Positions 46,673 to 55,272 of a DNA stretch of 64,000 nucleotides are shown here, piece by piece. The DNA comes from UBA6168 sp964442355. GTDB lineage: Bacteria; Bacteroidota; Bacteroidia; Chitinophagales; Saprospiraceae. Both the position numbers and the translations under genes were made by a program. The notes under the pieces were generated by a model. That model did no database searches. It was not told the DNA's origin and saw only the letters and a list, made by a program, of their open reading frames with translations. The number at the start of each line of letters is the position of its first letter. Position 1 is the first letter of the stretch. Location: the NCBI GenBank assembly GCA_964442355.1, contig CAYTZS010000001.1:1-64000 (forward strand), in the 5' to 3' direction.

Positions 46673-47961
46673 GACACGATTGATTCACTTTCACTATACA
46701 GTGGGAACCCCGCCATGTACCGATTCACTTCCTTCCTCGTCTCCTGAATCAGTTCCTCATTCTCCACGTCCATCACCAGTGCATCAATCCATTCCACGGT
46801 GCGGCGGAAATCGGCCTCCACAAAGCCACGAGTGGTCATGGCCGCCGTGCCAATGCGGATGCCAGAAGTAACCATTGGCGAAGCCGTATCGAAGGGCACC
46901 ATGTTCTTGTTCACGGTGATGTCCGCCCGCACGAGGGCTTCCTCGGCCTGCTTGCCCGTCACGCCTTTTGAGCGCAAATCAATCAGCATCAGGTGGTTGT
47001 CGGTGCCGCCGGAGATGATTTTATAACCTTTTTCAACGAAAGCTGCTGCCATCGCTTGGGCATTGTTTTTTACCTGAACGCCGTAAGCCTTGAACTCAGG
47101 CAGCAAAGCTTCGCCAAAAGCCACTGCCTTCGCAGCGATGACGTGCTCCAACGGACCGCCTTGCATCCCAGGGAAAACGCCGCTGTTGAGGATGGTGCCC
47201 ATTTTTATCATCGTGCCGTTCTTCTGCGTGCGGCCCCACGGGTTGTCGAAGTTTTTGCCGAGCATGATGATGCCGCCACGAGGGCCACGCAGCGTCTTGT
47301 GCGTCGTGGAGGTCACGATGTGGCAATGCTCCATCGGGTCGTTGAGCAGCCCGGCGGCGATGAGGCCAGCGGGGTGCGCAATGTCGGCAAGGAGCAGGGC
47401 ACCCACCTTGTCGGCGATTTCCCGGAAGCGCTTGTAGTCCCAGTCACGGCTGTAAGCAGAGGCGCCGCAGACGATGAGCTTAGGTTGCTCCGCAATGGCG
47501 AGGGCCTCGACCTTGTCCATGTCAATCATGCCAGTGGCTTCTTCTACGCCGTAAAAAACGGGGTTGTAAACCTTGCCGCTGAAGTTGACGGGCGAACCAT
47601 GCGAGAGGTGGCCGCCATGGGCGAGGTTGAGTCCCAAAATCTTGTCGCCGGGATTCAGTACTGCCAAGAATACGGCTGCGTTGGCTTGTGCGCCAGCGTG
47701 TGGCTGCACGTTGGCGTACTCGGCACCGAAGAGTTGCTTGAGGCGTTCGATGGCCAGTTCTTCCACTTGGTCCACCACCTCGCAACCGCCGTAGTAGCGC
47801 TTGCCAGGGTAGCCTTCGGCATATTTGTTGGTCAAACAACTGCCCATTGCCCGGATGACCTCTGGGCTGGTGAAGTTCTCGGAAGCAATCAGTTCGATGC
47901 CGTGGCGCTGGCGCTGGAGTTCCTGGTCAATCAAGTTGAAAATGGCGGTATCCTTTGTCAT
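46669..47961 (-). CDS. glyA: Serine hydroxymethyltransferase
   Basis: PLP enzyme of 430 residues that interconverts serine and glycine with transfer of a one-carbon unit to tetrahydrofolate. Motifs: 'IELIASENFTSPEVIRAMGSCLTNKYAEGYPGKRYYGG', 'NVQPHAGAQAN', 'HPAGLIAAG' and the PLP Lys222 in 'TSTTHKTLRGPRGG'. The ATG at 47961 begins the conserved protein; the frame extends upstream only through a tandem repeat. First gene of the glyA-membrane protein-scpA unit, with a four-base overlap to the next gene. Confidence 0.95.
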   Translation of the reverse strand: MTKDTAIFNLIDQELQRQRHGIELIASENFTSPEVIRAMGSCLTNKYAEGYPGKRYYGGCEVVDQVEELAIERLKQLFGAEYANVQPHAGAQANAAVFLAVLNPGDKILGLNLAHGGHLSHGSPVNFSGKVYNPVFYGVEEATGMIDMDKVEALAIAEQPKLIVCGASAYSRDWDYKRFREIADKVGALLLADIAHPAGLIAAGLLNDPMEHCHIVTSTTHKTLRGPRGGIIMLGKNFDNPWGRTQKNGTMIKMGTILNSGVFPGMQGGPLEHVIAAKAVAFGEALLPEFKAYGVQVKNNAQAMAAAFVEKGYKIISGGTDNHLMLIDLRSKGVTGKQAEEALVRADITVNKNMVPFDTASPMVTSGIRIGTAAMTTRGFVEADFRRTVEWIDALVMDVENEELIQETRKEVNRYMAGFPLYSESESIVS

Positions 47962-47967
47962 AAAATC

Positions 47968-48000
47968 GGTGGACGGTTGACGGCTTACGGCTAACGGTGA
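47968..48000. repeat. Single-armed stutter in the glyA leader
   Basis: On the plus strand: ggtggac, ggttgac, ggcttac, ggctaac, ggtga, a seven-base word repeated about five times, six bases upstream of the glyA start (minus strand). No complementary arm was found in the 294-base intergenic region. Confidence 0.65.
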
Positions 48001-48255
48001 GCAATTGAGGCTAGATTGAACCCCGGACAACCTTTTGACCGTAAACAGGTTTTGAAAAAAGATTTACCTTCGTAGAAGGGCGGGGCGAAGTTACAATAAA
48101 ACCCTTTGGAAAAACCTTATCGGAACGCACAATCGAGCTGGAATTTCAGCAACTTGAACAGAACTTTAACAATAAGCGCTGTGGTAAACCGTTCGATAAG
48201 CCGTCCTCAATCAGACAAGCACGCCCCACTCATCCAGCACCAAAACAGAAATTGA

Positions 48256-49884
48256 ATGTTGCGAAAACAAGCCATTTTATTTAATACGCTGTTGCTGAAC
48301 CTCTTGGCTATCAGCGCCTTCGGGCGCATTGACAAGATAAGAATCGTCTGGCAGGGCAATGCATCCACGTCGGCCACCATTGCTTGGAACCAAGTGTCTG
48401 GCGCCGAGCCTGTGCTGCTGCTGGACGTGAACGACTACGGCAGAAACGCCGACGAGTACGGACTCAGCAAGCTCCCCGACCGCATCCAAGAGGCCGAGGG
48501 CATGAACAACCACTTTGTGCGTCTCGACGGGCTGTTGCCCAATATGACCTACTATTTTTTGGTAAAAGACAGCGAGGGCATCAGCCTGCGCTACTTCTTC
48601 ACCACTGCGCCCAACCACGATGACCGCAGGCTTTCCATCGTGGCAGGTGGCGACTCCCGCAACCACCGGGACGCCCGCCAAGATGCCAACATCATGGTGG
48701 CCAAGCTGCGCCCGCACTGCGTCATGTTTGGTGGCGACTTCACCGAAAACGACTTCCCACAGGAATGGCAGGAATGGTTCGACGACTGGCAACTGAGCAT
48801 TGCAGAAGATGGCCGGGTAACACCGATCATCGTGACCCGTGGCAACCACGAGGCCAGCAATCGCACATTGATTGACCTTTTCGACATGCGTACTGCCGGG
48901 GGATTTTACGTCACCACGCTCGGTGGCGACCTCGTGCGCATTTACACCTTGAATACGCTGATTCCGGTGGGCGGCGAGCAACGGGACTGGCTCGAAAACG
49001 ACCTCCGCACCTACGGCCAAAAATACCACTGGCGCATTGGACAGTACCACCACCCCATGCGACCGCACACGCAGCGCAAGTCCGAGAAGAACGACCAAGT
49101 GGCGCATTGGGCACCACTTTTTGACAAATACAACATGAATTTGATGGTCGAATGCGATGCCCACGTCGTGAAAAGCACTTGGCCCATCCGCCCCGACAAT
49201 GGGCCGGGTAGTGACGAGGGCTTCATCCGTGACGACGAGAACGGCACGGTTTACATCGGTGAAGGTTGCTGGGGCGCACCGCTCCGCAACAACGACGACG
49301 ACAAAACTTGGACCCGTGCTAGCGGCAGCTTCAATCAGTTCAACTGGATTTTCATCGACAAGGAAAAAATCGAGGTGCGCACCATTCAAACGGATGGCGC
49401 TGGCCGAGTAGCCAATATTGACCCGAAAAACATCTTCAAAGCACCAATTGGCATCCGCATCTGGAACCCATCGAACGGTGACGTCATCACGATAGCCGCA
49501 AAAGTGCCGACTATGCCCGCCTTCGACGAAAATATGTTGGCGGCTAGGGGAGGCGCACAAGGAGAGCCAAGCCCTGCCAAGACTGCCCCACCCGCTGGCA
49601 CTGCTGCTGACGAAACGGGTAACTGGGAAGACTGCCCCCTCGTGGTCGCAGATGCGACAACCGGCGAGGCACAAATCAAGTACAATGTGGAGGAATCCTG
49701 CAACGTCGTTATCCGGGTCATCAACCCAAAGCTCCAGGAAGTGACCCGCATCGAACTGAACAACCAAACGCCCAAGGAATACCTCAAGTCCGTCAAAATC
49801 AACCACCTGCCCCCCGGCAAGTACCTCGCCATCGTGAAGGGCGACCGAAAGGTGTTGCGACGGTATCGGGTAGTCAAAAAATAA
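48256..49884 (+). CDS. Secreted purple-acid-phosphatase-like metallophosphoesterase
   Basis: A 542-residue exported protein: signal peptide about 1-22, an FN3-like domain (about 25-115, 'NASTSATIAWNQ', 'LLPNMTYYFLVKD'), then a calcineurin-like domain with metal ligands in order D133 ('GGDSR'), D161 ('FGGDFTEND'), N197-H198 ('TRGNHEA'), H265-H266 ('QYHHP') and H303 ('ECDAHVV'). The C-terminal region ('NVVIRVINPKLQEVTRI', 'HLPPGKYLAIVKGDRKVLRRYRVVKK' in part) resembles a type A T9SS sorting domain, so it is probably secreted or surface-bound. Substrate unknown. A strong terminator follows. Confidence 0.82.
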   Translation: MLRKQAILFNTLLLNLLAISAFGRIDKIRIVWQGNASTSATIAWNQVSGAEPVLLLDVNDYGRNADEYGLSKLPDRIQEAEGMNNHFVRLDGLLPNMTYYFLVKDSEGISLRYFFTTAPNHDDRRLSIVAGGDSRNHRDARQDANIMVAKLRPHCVMFGGDFTENDFPQEWQEWFDDWQLSIAEDGRVTPIIVTRGNHEASNRTLIDLFDMRTAGGFYVTTLGGDLVRIYTLNTLIPVGGEQRDWLENDLRTYGQKYHWRIGQYHHPMRPHTQRKSEKNDQVAHWAPLFDKYNMNLMVECDAHVVKSTWPIRPDNGPGSDEGFIRDDENGTVYIGEGCWGAPLRNNDDDKTWTRASGSFNQFNWIFIDKEKIEVRTIQTDGAGRVANIDPKNIFKAPIGIRIWNPSNGDVITIAAKVPTMPAFDENMLAARGGAQGEPSPAKTAPPAGTAADETGNWEDCPLVVADATTGEAQIKYNVEESCNVVIRVINPKLQEVTRIELNNQTPKEYLKSVKINHLPPGKYLAIVKGDRKVLRRYRVVKK

Positions 49885-49886
49885 CG

Positions 49887-49926
49887 AAAAGGCTTCCAGC
49901 GCTTTGAGCGCTGGAAGCCTTTTTTC
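49887..49926 (+). terminator. Terminator of the metallophosphoesterase gene
   Basis: A 16-bp stem AAAGGCTTCCAGCGCT / AGCGCTGGAAGCCTTT with a tiny loop and a T-run. Confidence 0.9.
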
Positions 49927-49976
49927 TTTTATAAAAATCTGGTTTTCAAGCGTTTAAAAAAAGTAACGCACTGCCT

Positions 49977-50007
49977 TTTGAACACCGCTCGGAATTTTTC
50001 TATCTTG
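49977..50007 (+). promoter_or_regulatory. Promoter of the glycoside-catabolism-like locus
   Basis: TTTG at 49977-49980, 20 bases, TATCTTG at 50001-50007, slightly off the TAnnTTTG consensus, 33 bases before the DUF1080 start. Confidence 0.5.
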
Positions 50008-50039
50008 CCCCAGTTTCAACACAAAACAAACTGGACAGC

Positions 50040-50825
50040 ATGAAGAATCAACTTTTTACCTTACTCATCACAGCATTTGTGCTGGCGTCCTGCCAGAACA
50101 ACACATCCAACGAGACAACGGCAGAAACCAACGTGCCAGCAGTGGCGCCTGCCAATGTACTGACGGAAGAAGAAAACCTCGCAGGCTGGCGGTTGCTCTT
50201 CGACGGTGCGACCCTCGGCGGCTGGCGTGGCTACAACCGTTCAGATTTACCAAAAAATGGCTGGTCGGTACAGAACGGCGAGCTTGTCATTGCGGCCACG
50301 CCCAAGCAAAAGCCAGAAGACTTTGGCGGCGACATCATTACTTCGGAGAAGTACGGCAACTTCGAACTAGCCGTTGACTTCATGCTTTCCGACTCCGCCA
50401 ACAGCGGAATTTTTTACTTCATTTTGGAGGAAAAAGACAGCGCCATCTGGCACAATGCACCGGAGTACCAGCTCATCGACAACGACACTTGGGCGATGAT
50501 GACGAAGGATGACCCCAACTTCAACATGGACACCCACCGCACAGGCGACAACTACGACATGGAGGCTGGTGCTGGTTGCGCCATGAAGCCCATCGGCGAG
50601 TGGAATACCGCCAAGATTGTCCACAACAACGGCAAAGTGGAGCATTGGCTGAACGGCGCCAAGTGCCTAGAATACGAAGTCGGCTCCGCCAAATGGAAGG
50701 AGCAACTTGCCAAGTCGAAGTTCAAGGGCTACCCACAGTACGGCCTGACGAAACAAGGCCATATTGGCCTGCAAGACCACGGGCACGAGGTGAGGTTTAG
50801 GAATATCAAGGTTCGCAGTATTTAA
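50040..50825 (+). CDS. DUF1080 lipoprotein (3-keto-disaccharide hydrolase family)
   Basis: A 261-residue lipoprotein: signal 'LFTLLITAFVLASC' with Cys18 as lipidation site, a Thr/Ala-rich spacer, then a concanavalin-like DUF1080 domain ('WRLLFDGATLGGWRGYN', 'GDIITSEKYGNFELAVDFMLSDSANSGIFY', 'EYQLIDND', 'GEWNTAKIVHNNGKVEHWLNGAKCLEYE', 'GHIGLQDHGHEVRFRNIKVR'). Family members hydrolyse glycosides whose sugar has been oxidised at C3. The neighbours (GMC and Gfo/Idh/MocA oxidoreductases) fit such a pathway. Probably periplasmic, outer-membrane anchored. Confidence 0.85.
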   Translation: MKNQLFTLLITAFVLASCQNNTSNETTAETNVPAVAPANVLTEEENLAGWRLLFDGATLGGWRGYNRSDLPKNGWSVQNGELVIAATPKQKPEDFGGDIITSEKYGNFELAVDFMLSDSANSGIFYFILEEKDSAIWHNAPEYQLIDNDTWAMMTKDDPNFNMDTHRTGDNYDMEAGAGCAMKPIGEWNTAKIVHNNGKVEHWLNGAKCLEYEVGSAKWKEQLAKSKFKGYPQYGLTKQGHIGLQDHGHEVRFRNIKVRSI

Positions 50826-50902
50826 TTGAGCATTGAGCATTGAGCATTGAGAATGCCGCCTGTCGCTCTCAATGCTCAATGCTCAATGCTCCGTTCTCAA
50901 TT
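50825..50902. repeat. Stuttering inverted repeat, DUF1080 / Gfo-Idh junction
   Basis: Left arm 50825-50851 is the seven-base word attgagc repeated four times, beginning on the last base of the stop codon; right arm 50866-50902 is gctcaat repeated three times plus variants, ending three bases before the ATG at 50906. Confidence 0.9.
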
Positions 50903-50905
50903 TTC

Positions 50906-52057
50906 ATGAAACGGAAAATACGCATGGGCATGGTCGGCGGTGGCCGAGGTGCCTTCATTGGAGCAGTACACCGCATGGCGGCCGCTTTGGACGGCGAAAT
51001 CGAATTGGTCTGCGGGGCGTTCAGCGCCGACCCAGAGAAATCACGCCTCTCCGGCGAAGACCTCTGCATAGACCCAAAACGGGTGTATGGCAGCTTCAAG
51101 GAGATGATTCAGAAGGAAAAACGACTGCCCGAAAGAAAGCGCATGGACTTCGTGGCCATCGTGACGCCGAACCACATGCACTTTCCCCCTGCTAAAATGG
51201 CATTGGAAAACGGGTTCCACGTCGTCTGCGACAAGCCGCTTTGCTTCAACATGAAAGAGGCACTGCAACTGCAAAAGCTCGTGGAAGAAACCGGCCTCCT
51301 TTTCGCCCTCACCCACAACTACACGGGCTACCCAATGGTGAAACAGGCCCGTGCAATGGTGAAAAACGGCGACATCGGGGAGGTGCGCAAGGTAGTCGTG
51401 GAGTACCCACAGGGCTGGCTCACCAACAAAGTGGAAGATACCGGGTACAAGCAAGCCGAATGGCGCACCGACCCAAAACGCAGTGGCATCGCTGGCGCAA
51501 TGGGCGACATCGGCACCCACGCCGAGAACCTTGCCGAGTACATCACTGGGCTGAAGATAACGGAAATGTGCGCCGACATTAGCACCTTCGTGCCGGGTCG
51601 GTTGCTCGACGACGATGGCAACGTGCTGCTCCACTTCGACAACGGTGCGAAGGGCATCCTCCACGCCAGCCAGATTTCGGCGGGCGAGGAAAACGACCTG
51701 AACATCCGCATTTACGGCACCAAAGCCGGCCTGAAATGGTCTCAAATGGAACCCAATTCCTTGATTGTCAAATGGGTGGATAAACCGACCGAGGTCGTCA
51801 GGACTGGCGTTGGCAAACTCTACCCTGCCGCCACGGCACACACTCGCATACCCGGTGGCCATCCAGAGGGCTATCTCGAAGCCTTCGCCAATATTTACCG
51901 CAACGTTGCCATCTGCATTCGTGCCCGCTTGGAGGGCAGGGAAGCCCCTGAAGTTTACCAAGATTTCCCTACCGTGAGCGACGGCGTTCGTGGCATGAAG
52001 TTCATCGAAAAGGTGATTGCGAGCGGGCGGAGCAAGGCAAAGTGGGTGAGTGTGTAA
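50906..52057 (+). CDS. Gfo/Idh/MocA family oxidoreductase
   Basis: A 383-residue NAD(P)-dependent sugar oxidoreductase. N-terminal Rossmann fold with 'MGMVGGGRGAFIGAVHR' (glycine motif 10-17), the substrate-domain signature C108-DKPLC, and the catalytic pair D201/H205 in 'GDIGTHAENL'. No Tat or lipoprotein signal, so cytoplasmic. It may interconvert a sugar and its 3-keto form in concert with the GMC oxidoreductase and DUF1080 hydrolase of this locus; exact substrate unknown. Start at 50906 because the longer frame crosses the inverted repeat. Confidence 0.88.
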   Translation: MKRKIRMGMVGGGRGAFIGAVHRMAAALDGEIELVCGAFSADPEKSRLSGEDLCIDPKRVYGSFKEMIQKEKRLPERKRMDFVAIVTPNHMHFPPAKMALENGFHVVCDKPLCFNMKEALQLQKLVEETGLLFALTHNYTGYPMVKQARAMVKNGDIGEVRKVVVEYPQGWLTNKVEDTGYKQAEWRTDPKRSGIAGAMGDIGTHAENLAEYITGLKITEMCADISTFVPGRLLDDDGNVLLHFDNGAKGILHASQISAGEENDLNIRIYGTKAGLKWSQMEPNSLIVKWVDKPTEVVRTGVGKLYPAATAHTRIPGGHPEGYLEAFANIYRNVAICIRARLEGREAPEVYQDFPTVSDGVRGMKFIEKVIASGRSKAKWVSV

Positions 52058-52136
52058 TTGCTAAATTGTTGTATTGTTTTATTGTTGTCAAGGCCATGAT
52101 GACAATTAAACAATTCAACAATTCCAACAATCAATT
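52056..52136. repeat. Stuttering inverted repeat, Gfo-Idh / RidA junction
   Basis: Left arm 52056-52090 (words aattg, attgttgt, attgttttattgttgt) overlaps the stop codon; right arm 52100-52136 (words acaatt, aacaatt, caacaatt) ends two bases before the RidA ATG at 52139. The inner stem is TTGTCA / TGACAA. Confidence 0.85.
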
Positions 52137-52138
52137 CA

Positions 52139-52561
52139 ATGTCCAATTCTGAAAAAATAACCACCACCACCGCCCCAAAACCAGTGGGCCTCTACCCGCA
52201 TGCACGCCGTGTGGGCAACCTTCTGTTTCTCTCCGGCATTGGGCCGAGGGACGCTGAGACGGACGGGATACCCGGCCTTACCCGCAGCGCAGCAGGCAAT
52301 TTCACGGAGTTCGACTTCGAGGCGCAGTGCCACTCCGTTTTCCGGAACGTGCGAGCGGTGCTCGAAGCCAGCGGTGCTACTTGGGACTCGCTGGTGGATG
52401 TGACTGTGTTCCTCACCAACATGCAGCGGGACTTTCACACCTACAACCGCATCTACGCCGAGTACTTCAAGGACAACCAACCCTGCCGTACCACGGTGGG
52501 CATCGACTCGCTCCCGACGCCGATTGCGATTGAGTTGAAGTGCGTTGCAGTGATTGAATAA
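52139..52561 (+). CDS. RidA (YjgF/YER057c/UK114) family protein
   Basis: A 140-residue cytoplasmic trimeric protein of the Rid family, which hydrolyses reactive enamine/imine intermediates. Features: 'PKPVGLYPHARRVGNLLFLSGIGPRD', 'QCHSVFRNVRAVLEASGATWDSLVDVTVFLTNM', and the active-site Arg in 'PCRTTVGIDSLPTPIAIELKCVAVI'. The insertion around residues 40-60 ('ETDGIPGLTRSAAGNF') is like that of 2-aminomuconate deaminase-type members. Why it lies in a glycoside-oxidation locus is unclear. Confidence 0.88.
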   Translation: MSNSEKITTTTAPKPVGLYPHARRVGNLLFLSGIGPRDAETDGIPGLTRSAAGNFTEFDFEAQCHSVFRNVRAVLEASGATWDSLVDVTVFLTNMQRDFHTYNRIYAEYFKDNQPCRTTVGIDSLPTPIAIELKCVAVIE

Positions 52562-52583
52562 AAAGAAAAAGCTGCTACCTTTC
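52554..52583 (+). promoter_or_regulatory. Possible promoter of the GMC oxidoreductase gene
   Basis: TTG at 52554-52556, 19 bases, TACCTTTC at 52576-52583. This is the one junction of the locus without an inverted repeat, consistent with a separate promoter. Confidence 0.45.
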
Positions 52584-52615
52584 AGCCGATTTTCAAAAAG
52601 AAAAACAACCAACGA

Positions 52616-54364
52616 ATGAGTAATTTCCAAATAAAGAAAAAGCCCACCGTTTATGATGCCATCATCGTGGGTTCAGGTGCAGGAGGCGGCATGGCGGGCT
52701 ACGTGCTCTCGCAGGCTGGCCTCAAGGTGCTGATGCTTGAAGCTGGGCCATTTTACGACCCCAAGCTGCACTCCCACCAGATGCTGCCGCCGTGGGTGTC
52801 GCTGCGCAGGGGCGCTGGCACCACGAGGGCGTTCGGGGAGTTTGATGCGGCGATGGGCGGCTGGCAAATCGAGGGCGAACCCTACACCGCCGCCGAGGGC
52901 ACCGAGTTCCACTGGTTCCGGTCGCACATGCTCGGCGGTCGCACCAACCACTGGGGGCGCATCTCGTTGCGTTTCGGCCCGCACGATTTTAAGGGAAAAA
53001 GCTACGATGGCGTCGGCGACGACTGGCCCATCACCTACGACGATGTGAAGCCATACTACGACAAGATTGACGTGATGCTCGGCATCTACGGCACGAAGGA
53101 AGGACTGCCCAACGACCCAGACGGCATTTTCATGAAGCCGCCAAAGCCACGCCTCCATGAGATTTTGATAAAAAAAGCCGGGCAAAAAATCGGCGTACCG
53201 GTCATTCCCGGCCGTGGCTCGGTGCTGACCGAGGACTTGAAAGACAACAAAGACCGCCAAAAATGCTGGTACTGCGGCCAATGTGGCAGGGCCTGCAAGA
53301 TTTACGGCGACTTCTCCTCCTCGTCCTGCCTTGTCATCCCGGCACAGACCAAATACAGCCTCGAATTGGAGTGCAATGCGATGGTTCGGGAGGTTTTGAC
53401 CGACAAGGAAGGCCAAGCCACGGGCGTAGCCTATGTGAGCAAGGACGACGGACAGGAATACCAAGTGATGGGCAAGACTGTCATCCTCGCTGCCAGCGCA
53501 TGTAGCACGGCCCGCATCATGCTCAACTCGAAAAGCAGCCGCCACCCCAACGGCATCGGCAACAGCAGCGGCGCAGTGGGTAAGTACCTCCACGACTCCA
53601 CGGGCGTGGCCATGGGCGGCATTATGCCCTCCATGCTCGACCGCAAGCGCTACAACGAAGACGGTGTGGGCAGCGTCCACATCCTCTCGCCTTGGTGGCT
53701 CGACAACAAAAAAGCCAAGCTCGACTTCCCACGTGGCTACCACATCGAGTACTGGGGCGGGATGGGAATGCCCTCCTACGGTTTTGGCTTTGGGATGCAG
53801 GGCATCAACGGCAAGTACCCGACCAAGGACGGCCAAACCAAAGAAGCAGGCGGCTACGGCGCTTCGCTCAAGGAGGATTACCGCCGTTTCTTCGGGGCCA
53901 GCGTGGGAATGGCAGGCCGTGGCGTCGGCCTTGCGCTCGAAAGCAACTACTGCGAGATTGACCCGAATAAGGTGGACAAATGGGGCATCCCCGTGCTGCG
54001 TTTCAACTACAAATGGACCGACGCCGAAATCAACCAAGCCAAGCACATGCAGGAGACTTTCCAGGAGATGATGAAGGCAATGGGCGCCGACATCACTTGG
54101 GGCATTCAGGGCAAGGAGACCAACTACGGCCTCGAAGCCCCCGGCCGCATCATCCACGAGGTGGGCACGGTGCGCATGGGCGACGACCCGAAGAAAGCGC
54201 CGCTGAACAAATGGTGCCAGTCGCACGAGGTCAAAAACCTCTTCGTCACCGACGGCGGCCCCATCGTGCAGCAAGGCGACAAGAACTGTACTTGGACCAT
54301 CCTCGCCTTGGCCATGCGCACGGGAGAGTATATTGTGGAACAGAAAAAACAGCAGAATCTTTAG
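52616..54364 (+). CDS. GMC-family FAD oxidoreductase with Cys cluster (glucoside 3-dehydrogenase-like)
   Basis: A 582-residue flavoprotein. FAD-binding 'IIVGSGAGGGMAGYVLSQAG' at 17-36, 'MLGGRTNHWGRISLRF' near 106-120, and the C-terminal active-site region 'EVGTVRMGDDPKKAPLNKWCQSHE', 'LFVTDGGPIVQQG'. A compact cluster C217-x2-C220-x2-C223-x3-C227 with C238 probably binds an iron-sulfur cluster, as in catalytic subunits of FAD glucose dehydrogenase/glucoside 3-dehydrogenase. With the gluconate 2-dehydrogenase subunit 3-like protein encoded next it would form the two-subunit dehydrogenase that oxidises sugars at C3. Confidence 0.88.
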   Translation: MSNFQIKKKPTVYDAIIVGSGAGGGMAGYVLSQAGLKVLMLEAGPFYDPKLHSHQMLPPWVSLRRGAGTTRAFGEFDAAMGGWQIEGEPYTAAEGTEFHWFRSHMLGGRTNHWGRISLRFGPHDFKGKSYDGVGDDWPITYDDVKPYYDKIDVMLGIYGTKEGLPNDPDGIFMKPPKPRLHEILIKKAGQKIGVPVIPGRGSVLTEDLKDNKDRQKCWYCGQCGRACKIYGDFSSSSCLVIPAQTKYSLELECNAMVREVLTDKEGQATGVAYVSKDDGQEYQVMGKTVILAASACSTARIMLNSKSSRHPNGIGNSSGAVGKYLHDSTGVAMGGIMPSMLDRKRYNEDGVGSVHILSPWWLDNKKAKLDFPRGYHIEYWGGMGMPSYGFGFGMQGINGKYPTKDGQTKEAGGYGASLKEDYRRFFGASVGMAGRGVGLALESNYCEIDPNKVDKWGIPVLRFNYKWTDAEINQAKHMQETFQEMMKAMGADITWGIQGKETNYGLEAPGRIIHEVGTVRMGDDPKKAPLNKWCQSHEVKNLFVTDGGPIVQQGDKNCTWTILALAMRTGEYIVEQKKQQNL

Positions 54365-54437
54365 TGATTGGTGACTAGTGATTGGTGACTGGGGGCAGCC
54401 CTGTTCACCAATCACCAGTTACTAATCTCCAATCACC
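54364..54437. repeat. Stuttering inverted repeat, GMC / subunit 3 junction
   Basis: Left arm 54364-54390 (gtgattggtgacta, gtgattggtgact) begins on the last base of the stop codon; right arm 54406-54437 (caccaatcaccagt, ctccaatcacc) ends six bases before the ATG at 54444. Confidence 0.85.
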
Positions 54438-54443
54438 ATTTCA

Positions 54444-55094
54444 ATGAAAAGACGGGATTCACTCAAATTCATAGGCGTAGGCTCCATCACGGCAGGGCTG
54501 TTTTTGGAGGCTTGCAAAACGGATGGCAAGGACGCCGCTCCATCCACCACGGCTGCCAATGCTGCCGAAGCCGACATCATCACGGCGGGTCGGGAGCAGT
54601 TCGAGATAGACCGTGACAAGGAACTGCTCGGCGAGACCTTTTTCAACGACCACGAAATGGCTACCATCGCCGTGCTAGCCGACATCATCATCCCAAAAGA
54701 CGAGGTGTCGGGCAGCGCTACGGAAGCAGGTGTGCCAGACTTCATCGAGTTCATCGTGAAGGACTTGCCGGAGCACCAAACGCCCATGCGGGGCGGACTG
54801 CGCTGGCTGGACATGGAGTGCTTCAAGCGCTTCGAAAAAGCCTTCGTGGACTGCTCGCCCGAACAGCGCATTCAGGTCGTGGATGACATCGCCTACCCGG
54901 CCAAGGCCAAGCCCGAAATGAGCCAAGGCGTCACCTTCTTCAACAAGATGCGTGACCTTACGGCCACTGGTTTTTACACCACAGAGATTGGCTTTGCCGA
55001 CATCGGCTATAAAGGCAACATCCCCAATACCTACACGGGCGTGCCGGATGATGTGTTGGATGCCTTTGGGGTGAAGGATATGAACTGGGGGTGA
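54444..55094 (+). CDS. Gluconate 2-dehydrogenase subunit 3-like protein
   Basis: A 216-residue small subunit. The N-terminus MKRRDSLKFIGVGSITAG with a twin-arginine-like pair and a lipobox-like LEAC (Cys24) suggests Tat export of the folded complex with its GMC partner. The body ('HEMATIAVLADIIIPKDEVSGSATEAGVPDFIEFIVKDLP') is the family core, and the C-terminal 'TTEIGFADIGYKGN' is typical. Encoded directly after the catalytic subunit. A terminator follows at 55128. Confidence 0.88.
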   Translation: MKRRDSLKFIGVGSITAGLFLEACKTDGKDAAPSTTAANAAEADIITAGREQFEIDRDKELLGETFFNDHEMATIAVLADIIIPKDEVSGSATEAGVPDFIEFIVKDLPEHQTPMRGGLRWLDMECFKRFEKAFVDCSPEQRIQVVDDIAYPAKAKPEMSQGVTFFNKMRDLTATGFYTTEIGFADIGYKGNIPNTYTGVPDDVLDAFGVKDMNWG

Positions 55095-55127
55095 GGTTTT
55101 CCAAAGATTTATCAATACTTCTCAAGG

Positions 55128-55170
55128 AAACGGGAGATGCGGTGAAAGCACTGTCTTTCCCGTTTTGTTT
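55128..55170 (+). terminator. Terminator of the oxidoreductase locus
   Basis: AAACGGGA / TCCCGTTT stem with a 20-base internal loop containing a second small stem, followed by TTTGTTTG. Confidence 0.65.
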
Positions 55171-55272
55171 GTCTCAAATATGCCAAAGTGAAAGCCCAAT
55201 GGGCCAGAATGAAAGTCAAATATTGCTCAATGAAACCAAAAAAGGGACTGCTTAAAGAACCGTGTAAACACT

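Noticed and set aside
52673..54415. Long antisense reading frame opposite the GMC oxidoreductase
   Set aside because: It mirrors codon-position bias of the real gene; no start context, no recognisable domains.
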